A model generated the notes under the pieces. That model was not told the DNA's origin, did not search any database, and was given only the letters and a program-made list of their open reading frames with translations. From Desulfuromonadales bacterium (lineage in GTDB: Bacteria; Desulfobacterota; Desulfuromonadia; Desulfuromonadales; Geopsychrobacteraceae), in NCBI GenBank assembly GCA_016931615.1, contig JAFGEL010000038.1, forward strand, positions 1 through 64,000: a stretch of DNA of 64,000 nt, in the 5' to 3' direction. This document shows, in pieces, positions 17,300-26,884 of this stretch; the stretch's first letter is position 1, and each line of letters opens with the position of its first letter. A program made the position numbers and the translations under genes.

Positions 17300-20200
17300 T
17301 TACCTGATGCTCACATATTCTGAGTTAATACCTATATTCCCGCGGGCAAGCGAGAGTGCCAACCGAGCGATACCGACGGCTGCTTTCGCTTCCGTTACGA
17401 GACTTTGTGTTTTTAAAAAATCGGCCTCAGAATCCAGAACACTGGTTATGGTGCCTTTGCCTACTTCGTACTTGAGTTGCTCAATCCGCTGTGCTTCCTG
17501 GGCCTGGATAACCATCCGACGCGTCACTTCAAGTTTTGCCCGGGAACTTTCAAGATCGCTGTGTGCAATTTCAAACTCTTCATGAACCGCAATCCGTTTG
17601 TGCTTAAGCTGCTGTTTAATGGTTTCCTGATTGGCCTTGGACTGAATCAGCTTTCCGTTTCTGAAATGGCCGTCCAGAAGCGGAATTGTAAGGCGAATAC
17701 CGACGGTCACATCATCCTCCCACTTCTCACCGGCCGCTTGCATAGCTGAGTCCATGGGATCCTCAGCACCATAAATCCCGGCACTCCCCCAAAGTTCGAG
17801 TTCTGGCCTAAACCGCAGCTGAGCTTCTTTAATCAGGAACTGAGATGCTTTCAGATCTTCTTCGAGAGCGGCAACATCCGCACGTTGACCTGGATCAACC
17901 TTGATCTTCGTCGAAAAAGGAGAAGACAACAGTTTATGCTCCCCGCTTATCGGCAAGAGCGGCGGCAAGCTGCCTTCGAGACCCAGCAAACCAGCCAGAA
18001 CAGCTCTTCGTTTACGCTTTACGCTGCGATAATCAACCAGAACATTTTCAATTTCCGCCAGTTGAATTTGAATCTTCAGGCGATCAATTTGTGGGACCTT
18101 CCCCTGTGAAACCAACAGATCAATCTTTTGCGCCAGGGAGTAAAGACTTTTGCGAGAGGCTTCTGCAGCCTGGACCAAATCATCGAGTGCCAGTATCGTG
18201 AGATACTCCCTTGCGACAGAAAAAATAATTTCCTGCTTACGCCTTTGCTCCAGCAAGAGGCTTGCATTTTTATTTGCTGTTGCGGCCTCCAGAGCCGCCC
18301 GGGTCCGTCCGAAGTCGGTCAATAAAAACCGGGCGGATAATATGGTTTGAAAAATTTGCCTGTCAAATATCTGGCCGGCGGGAGCTAAACCGGGAACAAC
18401 AGCATGACTCTCTTTCGAACTGCTGATCCCACTTTCCAGGTTGACTTGCAGTTTTCTGGGAGCGGCGGCGACAAGGATCTTTCCTTTATGCAAAGTCGTC
18501 TGTGCCTGAACCTGGCCAAGGTCCGGATTGTTTTGAAGCGCAATTTCCACGGCTTTTTCGAATGAAAGCTTTGCCGGCAGTTGCATAGCACGAACCTGGT
18601 GTCCTGAAAATAAAAAGAAAATCAGAAGCAGTCCCATGCTGACAGGAATTTTTTTCCTTTTATTCAAAAGAGAGCCCAAACAGTCTGTTAAGGAATCCAG
18701 CGCCGAATAAATAACCGGGATAATAACCAGAGTGACGACTGTACCGAACAACAGCCCGGATGCCGCGGCAATGCCGAGAGGACTCATCCTCTCCAGTCCA
18801 ACAGCCATCTCAAAAATCAACGGTGAAAACCCGACAACTGTTGACACGGCGGTCATGAGAATCGGTCGTAAGCGCAACTGTACAGATTGCAATATAGCCT
18901 CATCCTTTGATATCCCCGAACGCCGTGCAGCAAGGATAAAGTCCAGCATCAGGATGGCATTATTGACGATAGTTCCGCCCAGGAGAATAATACCCATCAG
19001 AGCGGGCATACAGAAAGGTTTATTGAAGGCCAGCAAGCCCCACATCCCTCCCGCGGCGGCCAGGGGAATCGACAGCATGATCGTGAACGGGTGAATGAAG
19101 GACCTGAACAGAGCCAGCAACAGAATGAACAGCAGCACCAGACCGATGATCAGTGCCTGACCCAGTTCCTGTCCACTTTCATTCATATCACGTAGTGTGC
19201 CGGCTATTTCCATCGTATATCCGGCCGGAAGCGGGAGATCTTTCAGGCGATGCTGGGATTGCCGAGTCACTTCCGCGATGGTCAAAACCTGATTGCCTCC
19301 GGTAATATCGATTGTATTGGTGAGATTTTCTCGCGTCAGAAATGGTTGATCACGGTTTTCTTTTATACTGGCCAGGTTGTTCAAAGGCACCGGCCCATAA
19401 GAGGTCGGTACAGAAACCTGTTCCAATTGGGAGATATTCTGAACCTGGTCAGACTGATAGCGCACCCGGATAGGAATATCGAGATAGTTCTCCAAGGCCA
19501 TAGTGGATGCAACTCGTCCCTGCACGGCTGTACGTAAAACAGTCGCCACTGATGCCGGTGAAGTCGCATAAAGGCTGGCTAACTCATGGTCCACTACAAC
19601 TTTCTGTTCAGCTTTGTCCTGGTACCATGTTCGTCGCAAATCCTGCAATCCTGGTGTACCGCGTAGCAGCCGCAGAGTCTTATCCGCCAAACGATCTAAA
19701 ACCCGGGTGTCGGGTCCGGAAAGAACGATATTGAAAGGAGCCTTGGTTGTAGAGACCGGTGTCGCCCCGTACTCTGAGACGCGAAAAGTTCTCAAACCTT
19801 CGATCAAAGGTAACTGTTGTCGCCAGTCCTCCTCAATCTGCCAGATAGACCGGGATCGTTCCGTGCGGGGCGACAGGTGGACAGTTATTTTGGCCGCCTG
19901 GGCGGTCCCGCCACCACCGCCGAAGCTGATGGCATCAATCTCTGATCCTACTACCGCTGAAAGCGATTCAACCTCCGGGGTCCTCTGCAGCATGCTTTCC
20001 ACACGGGTCAAAACCGCTTCGACCCGTTGGGGTTGCAAAGATGAATTGGTATCAAATTCAACGATCGCAATTCCAGTGTCCATGGGCGGCATCTGTTCTC
20101 CACCTAACAATGGTTTCACAACCCGCATGGTGAAGATCAAAAAAATAACCGTGATGCCGAGAAACAGGATTCTATGGTTGATTGCGGTCTTGACCAAACC

Positions 20201-21766
20201 GAGGTAGAGCTTAGTCAACAGGTCCAGCGTGGTCGTCATCGGTTTGGTGAGAAGCTGATAGATCTTCCGCTCCCGTCGAGCTTTACCCAACAAACGGGAT
20301 GCCATGATGGGAATAACCGATAAAGAAATCAACAGTGATGCCACCAGCGTAGAGATAATCATAATATTGAGCGGTTGCATGATTTGACCGGTGTATCCCC
20401 CGGCAAAGAGCACCGGAATCAACACGATCACGGTTGTCAGCATCCCGGCGGTAATCGGGGCGGCAACTTGTTGTGCTCCTAGAACTGCTGCATCGCGACT
20501 GGATAATGAAGAATCGTCGGCATAATGGCGGTAGATATTTTCCAGCACCACGACCGAGGCATCGACTACCATACCAACCGCGACGATAAGCCCCGACAGA
20601 GTGACCATATTGAGTGTATAGGGGCTGAACCAGAGAACGACCATCGCCGACAGGAAAGACAAAGGGATGGCGACACTGACGACACCGGCTGCGCGGAGAT
20701 TGGAAAGAAACGCTAATATCACCAGTACCGTCAGGACGACCGCCTGCCAGAGAGAAGACCGCATGCCGCTGACATTGAGATCGATCAGAGGCTGTTGATC
20801 ATCTGTAATGGCGAAATGGATATCGGGATACCTCTTTTGAATGTCGGGAAGAACCTGCTTTAAATTGTTTATCGCTGCGACAGTTTGCCCTTTCTCAGGA
20901 CGCAGCACATTTACGGCAACAGCATTTATACCATTGCCGTGATAGATACTGCGTCGATCGGCGGTCCCCAGCTCGACGGAGGCTATATTGCGCAGGTAAA
21001 CCCTTCCCCCTGCGGGTGTCTTCAGGGGAAGGTTGCTTAAAGAATCCAGCCGGTCAAACTCACCGGCAATACGGATCAAATGCTCTCTATCAGTCGTATA
21101 AACCGTACCGCCGGGAGCACTGACATTCTGCAGAGCCAAAAGACTGATCACATCGCTAAGCGTCAGGTTATAGGCGATTAAGGCATCGCGATCAACGTGC
21201 ACCTCGACCTCATGACGATACCCGCCAAACACCTGGACGTCTCCGACTCCGGAAATGGACAGCAGCCGGTCTTTCAAGTCGTTTTCAGCCAACAGTCTGA
21301 TGTCCGCCAAACTCTTAAGACTCTCCGCGCCCGGGCTCAAGGCGAGTGTGACCAAAGGACGGGTAGCGTCGGTAATCCGATAGAGACCAGGTTCCGCGGT
21401 GTCTTGCGGTAAATCGCCACGGATCCTGGAGATCGCATTCTGGACATCAATAACCGCTTCACCGATGGACTTTGCGTAAACAAACTCGACATTGATCGAT
21501 GAGACCTCATCCCGTGAGGTGGAGACGATTCTCTTGAGGCCGGACAGGCTGACCAATTCTTTTTCGATGATCCTGGTAATGTTATTCGTCACATCGCGAG
21601 CCGCGGCGCCCGGTTGGGCGGTCACAATGACGACCTGGGGCGGAACTGTGTCTGGAAACAGGTCGGTCGGAACCCGCCAGAACGCAAAACTTCCCAGGCT
21701 GATGATGACCAGGGCCAAGGCAATGATGATGTAAGTATTTTTAAGGGAAAATTCAGGCAGGCTCAT
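17300..21766 (-). CDS. RND efflux permease fused to a TolC-type outer-membrane factor
   Basis: A single uninterrupted frame of 1488 codons. Residues 1 to about 1030 are an RND permease: N-terminal TM1, two periplasmic porter halves, and the TM4 motif [14 protein letters not shown] with one relay Asp. From Met1044 (18637) there is a signal-peptide-like stretch (MGLLLIFFLFSG, ending QVRA) followed by about 425 residues of TolC-like outer-membrane factor (SFEKAVEIALQNNPDLGQVQAQ; coiled coils; LKYEVGKGTITSVLDSEADF). The KRKK before the hydrophobic stretch fits an internal signal sequence after a cytoplasmic RND C-terminus. No good ribosome site precedes Met1044. It overlaps the upstream MFP gene by 4 bases. 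Confidence 0.88.
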   Translation of the reverse strand: MSLPEFSLKNTYIIIALALVIISLGSFAFWRVPTDLFPDTVPPQVVIVTAQPGAAARDVTNNITRIIEKELVSLSGLKRIVSTSRDEVSSINVEFVYAKSIGEAVIDVQNAISRIRGDLPQDTAEPGLYRITDATRPLVTLALSPGAESLKSLADIRLLAENDLKDRLLSISGVGDVQVFGGYRHEVEVHVDRDALIAYNLTLSDVISLLALQNVSAPGGTVYTTDREHLIRIAGEFDRLDSLSNLPLKTPAGGRVYLRNIASVELGTADRRSIYHGNGINAVAVNVLRPEKGQTVAAINNLKQVLPDIQKRYPDIHFAITDDQQPLIDLNVSGMRSSLWQAVVLTVLVILAFLSNLRAAGVVSVAIPLSFLSAMVVLWFSPYTLNMVTLSGLIVAVGMVVDASVVVLENIYRHYADDSSLSSRDAAVLGAQQVAAPITAGMLTTVIVLIPVLFAGGYTGQIMQPLNIMIISTLVASLLISLSVIPIMASRLLGKARRERKIYQLLTKPMTTTLDLLTKLYLGLVKTAINHRILFLGITVIFLIFTMRVVKPLLGGEQMPPMDTGIAIVEFDTNSSLQPQRVEAVLTRVESMLQRTPEVESLSAVVGSEIDAISFGGGGGTAQAAKITVHLSPRTERSRSIWQIEEDWRQQLPLIEGLRTFRVSEYGATPVSTTKAPFNIVLSGPDTRVLDRLADKTLRLLRGTPGLQDLRRTWYQDKAEQKVVVDHELASLYATSPASVATVLRTAVQGRVASTMALENYLDIPIRVRYQSDQVQNISQLEQVSVPTSYGPVPLNNLASIKENRDQPFLTRENLTNTIDITGGNQVLTIAEVTRQSQHRLKDLPLPAGYTMEIAGTLRDMNESGQELGQALIIGLVLLFILLLALFRSFIHPFTIMLSIPLAAAGGMWGLLAFNKPFCMPALMGIILLGGTIVNNAILMLDFILAARRSGISKDEAILQSVQLRLRPILMTAVSTVVGFSPLIFEMAVGLERMSPLGIAAASGLLFGTVVTLVIIPVIYSALDSLTDCLGSLLNKRKKIPVSMGLLLIFFLFSGHQVRAMQLPAKLSFEKAVEIALQNNPDLGQVQAQTTLHKGKILVAAAPRKLQVNLESGISSSKESHAVVPGLAPAGQIFDRQIFQTILSARFLLTDFGRTRAALEAATANKNASLLLEQRRKQEIIFSVAREYLTILALDDLVQAAEASRKSLYSLAQKIDLLVSQGKVPQIDRLKIQIQLAEIENVLVDYRSVKRKRRAVLAGLLGLEGSLPPLLPISGEHKLLSSPFSTKIKVDPGQRADVAALEEDLKASQFLIKEAQLRFRPELELWGSAGIYGAEDPMDSAMQAAGEKWEDDVTVGIRLTIPLLDGHFRNGKLIQSKANQETIKQQLKHKRIAVHEEFEIAHSDLESSRAKLEVTRRMVIQAQEAQRIEQLKYEVGKGTITSVLDSEADFLKTQSLVTEAKAAVGIARLALSLARGNIGINSEYVSIR

Positions 21767-22950
21767 TGCATCACCTCGACAAATTCACCGGCCGAGAGAC
21801 GGTTCCAGCCTAAAAATGTCGTTCGGACAACATGAGTACCGACAGGCAGCCCTGCTATCGCAGCCATTTCATCTTTAACAGCGAGAAGTTTGACGAAAAT
21901 CGGTCGCGTCACGCCATTTTCAACAATGAATACTGCTTTTTTGCCTTGAGGTGTTGATATCAGGCAATCTTCGGGAACCAACAGCACATCATCAAATTTT
22001 TCCAGCACAACGTCCACCAGAATATAACTGCCGGCCCGTATCGACAAATCAGAGGGGAGGTCAATTTCCACTGTCAGCGTTCGATCCTGATTCAGTGCAG
22101 GATGGACCCTGGAAATGTGGAGATGTGCATCTGTTTCAAATCCTTTGACCTTTACACTCAGCCCCTGTCTGATTGAAAGAGCTTCCTCCTGAGGAATGGT
22201 GAAGACCAATTTGGAGCAGGTCCCATCTTCGATTTCCAGGAGCTTCACACCAGTCAATGCAAGATCACCGGGATCAGCCATCCGCTTTCTGACCACTCCA
22301 TCGAAGGGAGCTGTTAAGTTAGTATACGAGAGCTTGATAACGGCCTGATCCAATCTTTTTTCAGCAACATTTATCTGTTCCTTCATTGCCCTGAGTGAGT
22401 GCTCAGTTGACTTGAGCCGCCCCTCGACCTCATGCAACCGATCAACTGTCGCATCCGCTTCAGACCGGGCGAGAGCACCTTCGCCAGCCAGAAAAGTGTT
22501 CCTTTGCTCTTCCTGTCTCCAGAAATCAAGATTCTTTTTTTGGGACTCTAAGGTTGCCTGTAAAGCAGCCGCCTGTTCGTGACTTTCACTCAATTGGGCA
22601 CGGGCCTGGTCAACGGCAGATTTTAGTTCACGACTCTCCAGCTGAATTAAGAGTTGACCTTTGCGAACCTGATCCCCCTCAGCAGCCAGAATCCTGGTGA
22701 TTTGAGATGTCAATCGACTTGATATATGACTGACACGGCAGGATTCGACTTCTGACAAATATGAGTAACCCTGTATCAACGATCCACGCTCAACTGTTGC
22801 CATTCTGACCGGAACCGGACGCTTGGAGTTCATCGTAGCTGTCGACAACTGCTGTTTTTTCTTAATAACCAAAAATCCTGCCGCGCCAATAAAGCAAAGA
22901 ATCATCACAGCAATAATGATACTTTTCATCTGGCCTTTTGCACTGCTCAT
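21763..22950 (-). CDS. RND efflux membrane fusion (periplasmic adaptor) protein
   Basis: About 395 residues. An N-terminal anchor helix (IIIAVMILCFIGAAGFLVI) is followed by a lipoyl-like half motif (LTSQITRILAAEGDQVRKGQLLIQLE), a long coiled-coil hairpin (about residues 100-180), the second half motif (TAPFDGVVRKRMADPGDLA) and beta-barrel domains. This is the HlyD/AcrA architecture that links the pump to the outer-membrane channel. It is the first gene of the operon and overlaps the pump gene by ATGA. The ATG at 22950 follows a GAGAGGG; an in-frame ATG at 22998 would start almost at the operator. Confidence 0.9.
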   Translation of the reverse strand: MSSAKGQMKSIIIAVMILCFIGAAGFLVIKKKQQLSTATMNSKRPVPVRMATVERGSLIQGYSYLSEVESCRVSHISSRLTSQITRILAAEGDQVRKGQLLIQLESRELKSAVDQARAQLSESHEQAAALQATLESQKKNLDFWRQEEQRNTFLAGEGALARSEADATVDRLHEVEGRLKSTEHSLRAMKEQINVAEKRLDQAVIKLSYTNLTAPFDGVVRKRMADPGDLALTGVKLLEIEDGTCSKLVFTIPQEEALSIRQGLSVKVKGFETDAHLHISRVHPALNQDRTLTVEIDLPSDLSIRAGSYILVDVVLEKFDDVLLVPEDCLISTPQGKKAVFIVENGVTRPIFVKLLAVKDEMAAIAGLPVGTHVVRTTFLGWNRLSAGEFVEVMQ

Positions 22951-23005
22951 CTCAAACCCTCTCTTCCAGAGCACATTTACAGGTCTTATTCCCCACATTC
23001 CCCAT

Positions 23006-23021
23006 GTGAATTATCATTCAC
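23006..23021. promoter_or_regulatory. TetR-type operator upstream of the efflux operon
   Basis: GTGAATTATCATTCAC has perfect 6-base arms around TATC and matches the sites at 15461 and 16130. It lies 56 bases before the MFP start and just beyond the hcp terminator. Confidence 0.8.
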
Positions 23022-23030
23022 CTAAAGTTC

Positions 23031-23066
23031 AAAAATAAGCGGGCAACCGAAAAGCTGCCCGCTTGG
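23031..23066 (-). terminator. hcp terminator
   Basis: Stem AAGCGGGCA (23037-23045) with TGCCCGCTT (23056-23064), followed by ATTTTT on the minus strand and GGTTTTT on the plus strand, so it may serve both directions. It ends the leftward hcp gene before the efflux operon begins. Confidence 0.88.
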
Positions 23067-23101
23067 TTTTTACTTGATTCAGATCAACTGGTCTCTGAAT
23101 C

Positions 23102-24730
23102 TCAGTTCCCGGCCATGATCGCAGCCACGTCCGCTTCGACCTCGCCGATCGGCTTGATGTCGAAGTTCTCGACCAACACTTTTGCCACATTGGGTGACAG
23201 GAACGCAGGGAGTGTCGGTCCCAGGCGGATGTGTTTGACACCGAGAGCCAGCAGCGCCAGCAACACCACGACCGCTTTCTGCTCGTACCAGGCGATATCG
23301 TAGGAGATCGGCAGGTCGTTGATATCATCCAGCTCGAAAACTTCTTTCAGCTTCAGCGCAATGTAGGCCAGCGAATAGGAGTCGTTGCACTGACCGGCAT
23401 CGAGAACCCGCGGAATACCGCCAATATCGCCGAGGTCGAGCTTGTTGTAGCGATACTTGGCGCAACCTGCGGTGAGGATAACACTGTCGTTCGGCAACGC
23501 TTCGGCAACCTCTGTGTAGTAGTTACGAGTGGTGTGACGGCCGTCGCACCCGGCCATGACCACGAAACGCTTGATCGCGCCGGTCTTGACCGCATCGACC
23601 ACTTTGTCGGCCAGGGCCATCACCTGGGCATGGGCAAATCCACCAACGATCTCACCGGTTTCGATTTCAACCGGAGGTGCGCAGGTTTTGGCCTGTTCGA
23701 TAATTGCAGAGAAATCCTTGCTGCCGCCTTCAGGACGCTCAGGAACATGTGTAGCGCCCGGCCAGCCGGCCATGCCGGTGGTGTAGATGCGGTCACGGTA
23801 GGCGTCCTTGACCGGAGTGATGCAGTTAGTGGTCATCAGGATCGGCCCGTTGAAAGAGGCAAACTCCTTGTCCTGCTGCCACCAGGCGTTACCGTAGTTG
23901 CCGACGAAATGATCATATTTCTTGAACGCCGGGTAATAGTTGGCCGGCAGCATCTCACTGTGGGTGTAAACATCCACGCCGGTGCCTTCGGTTTGTTTGA
24001 GCAGCTCTTCCATATCCTTGAGATCGTGACCGGAGATCAGAATTCCGGGGTTGCCACGCACACCGAGGTTGACCTTGGTAATTTCCGGATTGCCGTAGGT
24101 CGAGGTGTTGGCCTCGTCGAGCAGGGCCATCGCTGTCACAGCAACCTCACCGCATTTCAGAACCTGGCCGGTCATCTCGTCAACGCTCAGATCCTGGGTG
24201 GTCGATGCCAAGGCGGAGACCATATACTCGTAGACTTCAGGTTTCTCGAAACCAAGCATCGCCGCATGGTCAGTGTAGGCGGCCATCCCTTTCAGACCAT
24301 AGATCAGGAGTTCGCGCAGGGAACGCACATCTTCGTTCGGCTGGGACAACACCCCGACTTCAGCCGCCTTGGCGGCGTATTCGGATTCATCTCCGTTCCA
24401 GTTGACGACATCGGCATCGCTGCTGAAACCGATCGCCAGTTTCAGAGCATCACGCTTGGCGATAGTCGCCTTGATCAGTTCCTTGATGCGTTGATTGTCA
24501 AAGTTCGCATTGGTGATAGTCGCGAACAGGGCCTGGCAGATGAACAACCCAACCGAATTGTCCAACTTGCCCTGCTGCTTAGCTTCTTCAGCCACCAAGG
24601 CCAGGCCTTTCAGGTTGTGAACCAGCAGATCCTGCAGGTTCGCGGTGTCCTCCTTCTTGCCACAGACTCCAGCGACGGTACAGCCGGTTCCTTTAGCTGT
24701 TTCCTGACATTGAAAACAAAACATGCTCAT
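23102..24730 (-). CDS. hcp: hybrid cluster protein (hydroxylamine reductase), class I
   Basis: A 542-residue iron-sulfur enzyme carrying a 4Fe cluster and the hybrid 4Fe-2O-2S cluster. It reduces hydroxylamine in vitro and is tied to NO detoxification and protein S-nitrosylation. The N-terminal cysteines are spaced CX2CX8CX5C (Cys5, Cys8, Cys17, Cys23), as in class I proteins of strict anaerobes. Hybrid-cluster ligands are visible in [46 protein letters not shown] and [11 protein letters not shown]. No hcr reductase gene is linked. Two FNR/HcpR-like boxes lie upstream, shared with a divergent four-gene cassette. Confidence 0.97.
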   Translation of the reverse strand: MSMFCFQCQETAKGTGCTVAGVCGKKEDTANLQDLLVHNLKGLALVAEEAKQQGKLDNSVGLFICQALFATITNANFDNQRIKELIKATIAKRDALKLAIGFSSDADVVNWNGDESEYAAKAAEVGVLSQPNEDVRSLRELLIYGLKGMAAYTDHAAMLGFEKPEVYEYMVSALASTTQDLSVDEMTGQVLKCGEVAVTAMALLDEANTSTYGNPEITKVNLGVRGNPGILISGHDLKDMEELLKQTEGTGVDVYTHSEMLPANYYPAFKKYDHFVGNYGNAWWQQDKEFASFNGPILMTTNCITPVKDAYRDRIYTTGMAGWPGATHVPERPEGGSKDFSAIIEQAKTCAPPVEIETGEIVGGFAHAQVMALADKVVDAVKTGAIKRFVVMAGCDGRHTTRNYYTEVAEALPNDSVILTAGCAKYRYNKLDLGDIGGIPRVLDAGQCNDSYSLAYIALKLKEVFELDDINDLPISYDIAWYEQKAVVVLLALLALGVKHIRLGPTLPAFLSPNVAKVLVENFDIKPIGEVEADVAAIMAGN

Positions 24731-24840
24731 GAAATGTGCTCCTTTCGTTCCGGGTTATAGGTGATGACTTTAAATGTAACCTCAATTCGTGAGGGTTCAA
24801 CTTTGTGGGCAAAACATCCCATAATTTCAAAGAGAAAAAA

Positions 24841-24854
24841 TTGATCTAGGTCAA
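24841..24854. promoter_or_regulatory. FNR/HcpR-type box 1
   Basis: TTGATCTAGGTCAA, a TTGAY-N4-RTCAA dyad of the CRP/FNR superfamily, 111 bases from the hcp start and just upstream of the divergent cassette. Confidence 0.7.
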
Positions 24855-24885
24855 AAATAAAAAATATAACTTTTTTTGTTAGATT

Positions 24886-24899
24886 TTGACTTAGATCAA
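24886..24899. promoter_or_regulatory. FNR/HcpR-type box 2
   Basis: TTGACTTAGATCAA, the mirror-like counterpart of the box at 24841, 45 bases away and 58 bases before the ATG of the cassette's first gene. HcpR proteins bind TTGAC-N4-GTCAA-like sites upstream of hcp in deltaproteobacteria, so both promoters are probably NO- or redox-controlled. Confidence 0.7.
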
Positions 24900-24956
24900 T
24901 TAATTCTTTTCTTTGTCGGTTTAGACTCACAACATAAACAGAAAGGAGAACGAATC

Positions 24957-26189
24957 ATGACAACAGCAACACTCCATAAAGATATGACCGTCAAAGATGT
25001 ATTAAATAACTGGCCAGAGACCCTGGATGTTTTTATCGCCAACGGGTTTGAAAACTTCCGCGAACAAAAACAGCGTGACGCAGTCGCCGCCTACCTGAAA
25101 CTGGAGCGTGCGGCCAAAACCAAAAACTACGACCTCGATAACTTCATGGGCTTGCTTCAGGAAAAAATCAATGAACAGCTCAACCTGGCTGATGTCACTA
25201 TGAAGCAAACCCGAAAAAAAGATTCCGATGTCAATGTCGCCGGTTTACTTCCCTGCCCGGTTCGACTGCCTTTGCTGGAAGGTTTCGACAACTTCATTGA
25301 AAATTACACGGCACAGACAGGTCATACTGTCAGTTACAAGCTGGAAGCAGCCTCGGTAGGATCCGACTGGATTGAAGCGAACCTGAAAGGGATCGACAAT
25401 GTCGATGAATTGCCTGATGTTTTTCTTTCTGCAGGGTTTGAAACCTTCTTCGATAAAAAAACGATCGGCAACTTTAAGGACCAGGGAGTTTTTACTGATA
25501 TCACCGGAGATCAGGTCAATGCTGCTTTTGCCGGTGTCGACATCAAGGATCCGAAGCGGGATTACTCCATTATCGCTGCGGTCCCTGCGGTCTTCATGGT
25601 CAACCATGATGTTCTTGGCGATCTGCCGGTACCACGACGCTGGTCCGACCTGCTCAAGCCGGAATATGAGCAACGGGTCGCCTTGCCGGTCGGAGACTTT
25701 GACCTGTTCAACGCAATTCTGCTCGCGATTCACAAAGAGCATGGCGAAGACGGCGTCAAAAAGCTGGGGCGCTGCATGTTAAAATCGATGCATCCCTCAC
25801 AGATGGTCAAGAATGCCAAGCGCGTGGCTGAGGAGAAACCGCTGGTCACCATCATGCCCTATTTCTTCACAAAGATGGCGCGCACAGTTCAAAGTCTGGA
25901 AATCGTCTGGCCGCAGGATGGGGCTGTAGTCAGCCCGATTTTCATGCTGACAAAAAAAGCAAGCATGGACAAGGTCAAGCCGATCGCCGAGTTCCTCTCC
26001 AGTAAGCTTGTTGGAGAGATTCTGGCCCATAAAGGGTTGTTCCCCTCTCTTCATCCCGAGGTGGACAATCAGCTCAATTCTGACCACCCGTGGAAGTGGG
26101 TCGGCTGGGACTATATCTACAATAATGACATCGGTGAGCTGATCCACCGGACGAATGATATTTTTGAAACCTCCATGAATGCGGTGTAA
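24957..26189 (+). CDS. DUF1858 domain plus solute-binding-like protein, no signal peptide
   Basis: About 410 residues. Residues 10-60 match DUF1858 (MTVKDVLNNWPETLDVFIANGFENF). From about residue 95 the protein resembles a type 2 periplasmic solute-binding protein of the Fe3+/molybdate kind (GLLPCPVRLPLLEGF, LPDVFLSAGFETFF, AVPAVFMVNHDVL, WSDLLKPEYEQRVALP). It has neither signal peptide nor lipobox, so it should stay in the cytoplasm. The start is ATG at 24957, with AAAGGAG upstream. It opens a four-gene unit divergent from hcp, 9 bases before a GTPase gene. A cytosolic metal or anion carrier or sensor is plausible; the ligand is unknown. Confidence 0.82.
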   Translation: MTTATLHKDMTVKDVLNNWPETLDVFIANGFENFREQKQRDAVAAYLKLERAAKTKNYDLDNFMGLLQEKINEQLNLADVTMKQTRKKDSDVNVAGLLPCPVRLPLLEGFDNFIENYTAQTGHTVSYKLEAASVGSDWIEANLKGIDNVDELPDVFLSAGFETFFDKKTIGNFKDQGVFTDITGDQVNAAFAGVDIKDPKRDYSIIAAVPAVFMVNHDVLGDLPVPRRWSDLLKPEYEQRVALPVGDFDLFNAILLAIHKEHGEDGVKKLGRCMLKSMHPSQMVKNAKRVAEEKPLVTIMPYFFTKMARTVQSLEIVWPQDGAVVSPIFMLTKKASMDKVKPIAEFLSSKLVGEILAHKGLFPSLHPEVDNQLNSDHPWKWVGWDYIYNNDIGELIHRTNDIFETSMNAV

Positions 26190-26198
26190 GGATAAAAC

Positions 26199-26882
26199 AT
26201 GAGATTTCTGACTGTGTCCGGGCCACCATCGTCCGGAAAAACTTCGGTCATCCTTCGGGTCATTGAAGCTCTTCAGGCCCGCCAACGAAAAATCGGCGTA
26301 GTCAAATTCGACTGTTTGCTGACCGATGACGATAAACGCTATGCTCAGAAAGGGGTGCTGGTCAAGAAAGGACTCTCCGGGGCACTGTGTCCGGATCACT
26401 ACTTCGTCAGCAACATTGAATCCTGCGTTACCTGGGGACATGAAAACGGCTGCGAGTATCTGATCAGCGAAAGCGCCGGGCTCTGCAACCGCTGCTCACC
26501 GCACATCAACGAGATTACCGCAGTCTGCGTCATCGACAACTTGAGCGGCATCAACACCCCGCGCAAAATCGGTCCAATGCTCAAATCGGCGGATATCGTG
26601 GTGATCACCAAGGGGGATATCGTCTCACAGGCCGAGCGTGAAGTCTTCGCCTCACGAGTCAAGCAGGTCAATCCCGGGGCAGTCATCATGCATGTCAACG
26701 GAATCACCGGCCAGGGTGCCTTTGAGTTGACCAGCCTGTTCGAAGAAGCTTCGGATATTGAAACCCTGAAAGGCAAAACCTTACGTTTTTCCATGCCGTC
26801 GGCGCTCTGCTCTTACTGTTTGGGGGAAACCCGGATCGGTGAAGAGCACCAAACCGGCAATATCAGAAAGATGGATATTTAG
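26199..26882 (+). CDS. HypB/UreG-like P-loop GTPase
   Basis: A 227-residue nucleotide-binding protein. Walker A is GPPSSGKTS at residues 8-16, a switch-like SESAGLCNRCSPH segment lies near residue 90, and TKGD fits the base-recognition motif. The closest families are the SIMIBI GTPases HypB, UreG and CobW, which load metal into enzymes. Two cysteine pairs (CNRC in the middle and CSYC near the C-terminus) could bind metal or a cluster. It lies between the solute-binding-like gene and the ABC ATPase gene (gap of 2 bases), so it is clearly part of the same unit. Its client may be Hcp, which is inference. Confidence 0.8.
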   Translation: MRFLTVSGPPSSGKTSVILRVIEALQARQRKIGVVKFDCLLTDDDKRYAQKGVLVKKGLSGALCPDHYFVSNIESCVTWGHENGCEYLISESAGLCNRCSPHINEITAVCVIDNLSGINTPRKIGPMLKSADIVVITKGDIVSQAEREVFASRVKQVNPGAVIMHVNGITGQGAFELTSLFEEASDIETLKGKTLRFSMPSALCSYCLGETRIGEEHQTGNIRKMDI

Positions 26883-26884
26883 AA

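Noticed and set aside
18635-18637. An independent start for a stand-alone TolC gene
   Set aside because: The ATG exists and is followed by a signal-peptide-like stretch, but no ribosome site lies at proper distance and the frame is continuous with the pump. I kept it as a fusion and noted the alternative.
23231-24760. A 509-codon open frame antisense to hcp
   Set aside because: It follows the codon pattern of hcp in the opposite strand, shows no protein family features and has no promoter logic. The Hcp reading is certain.
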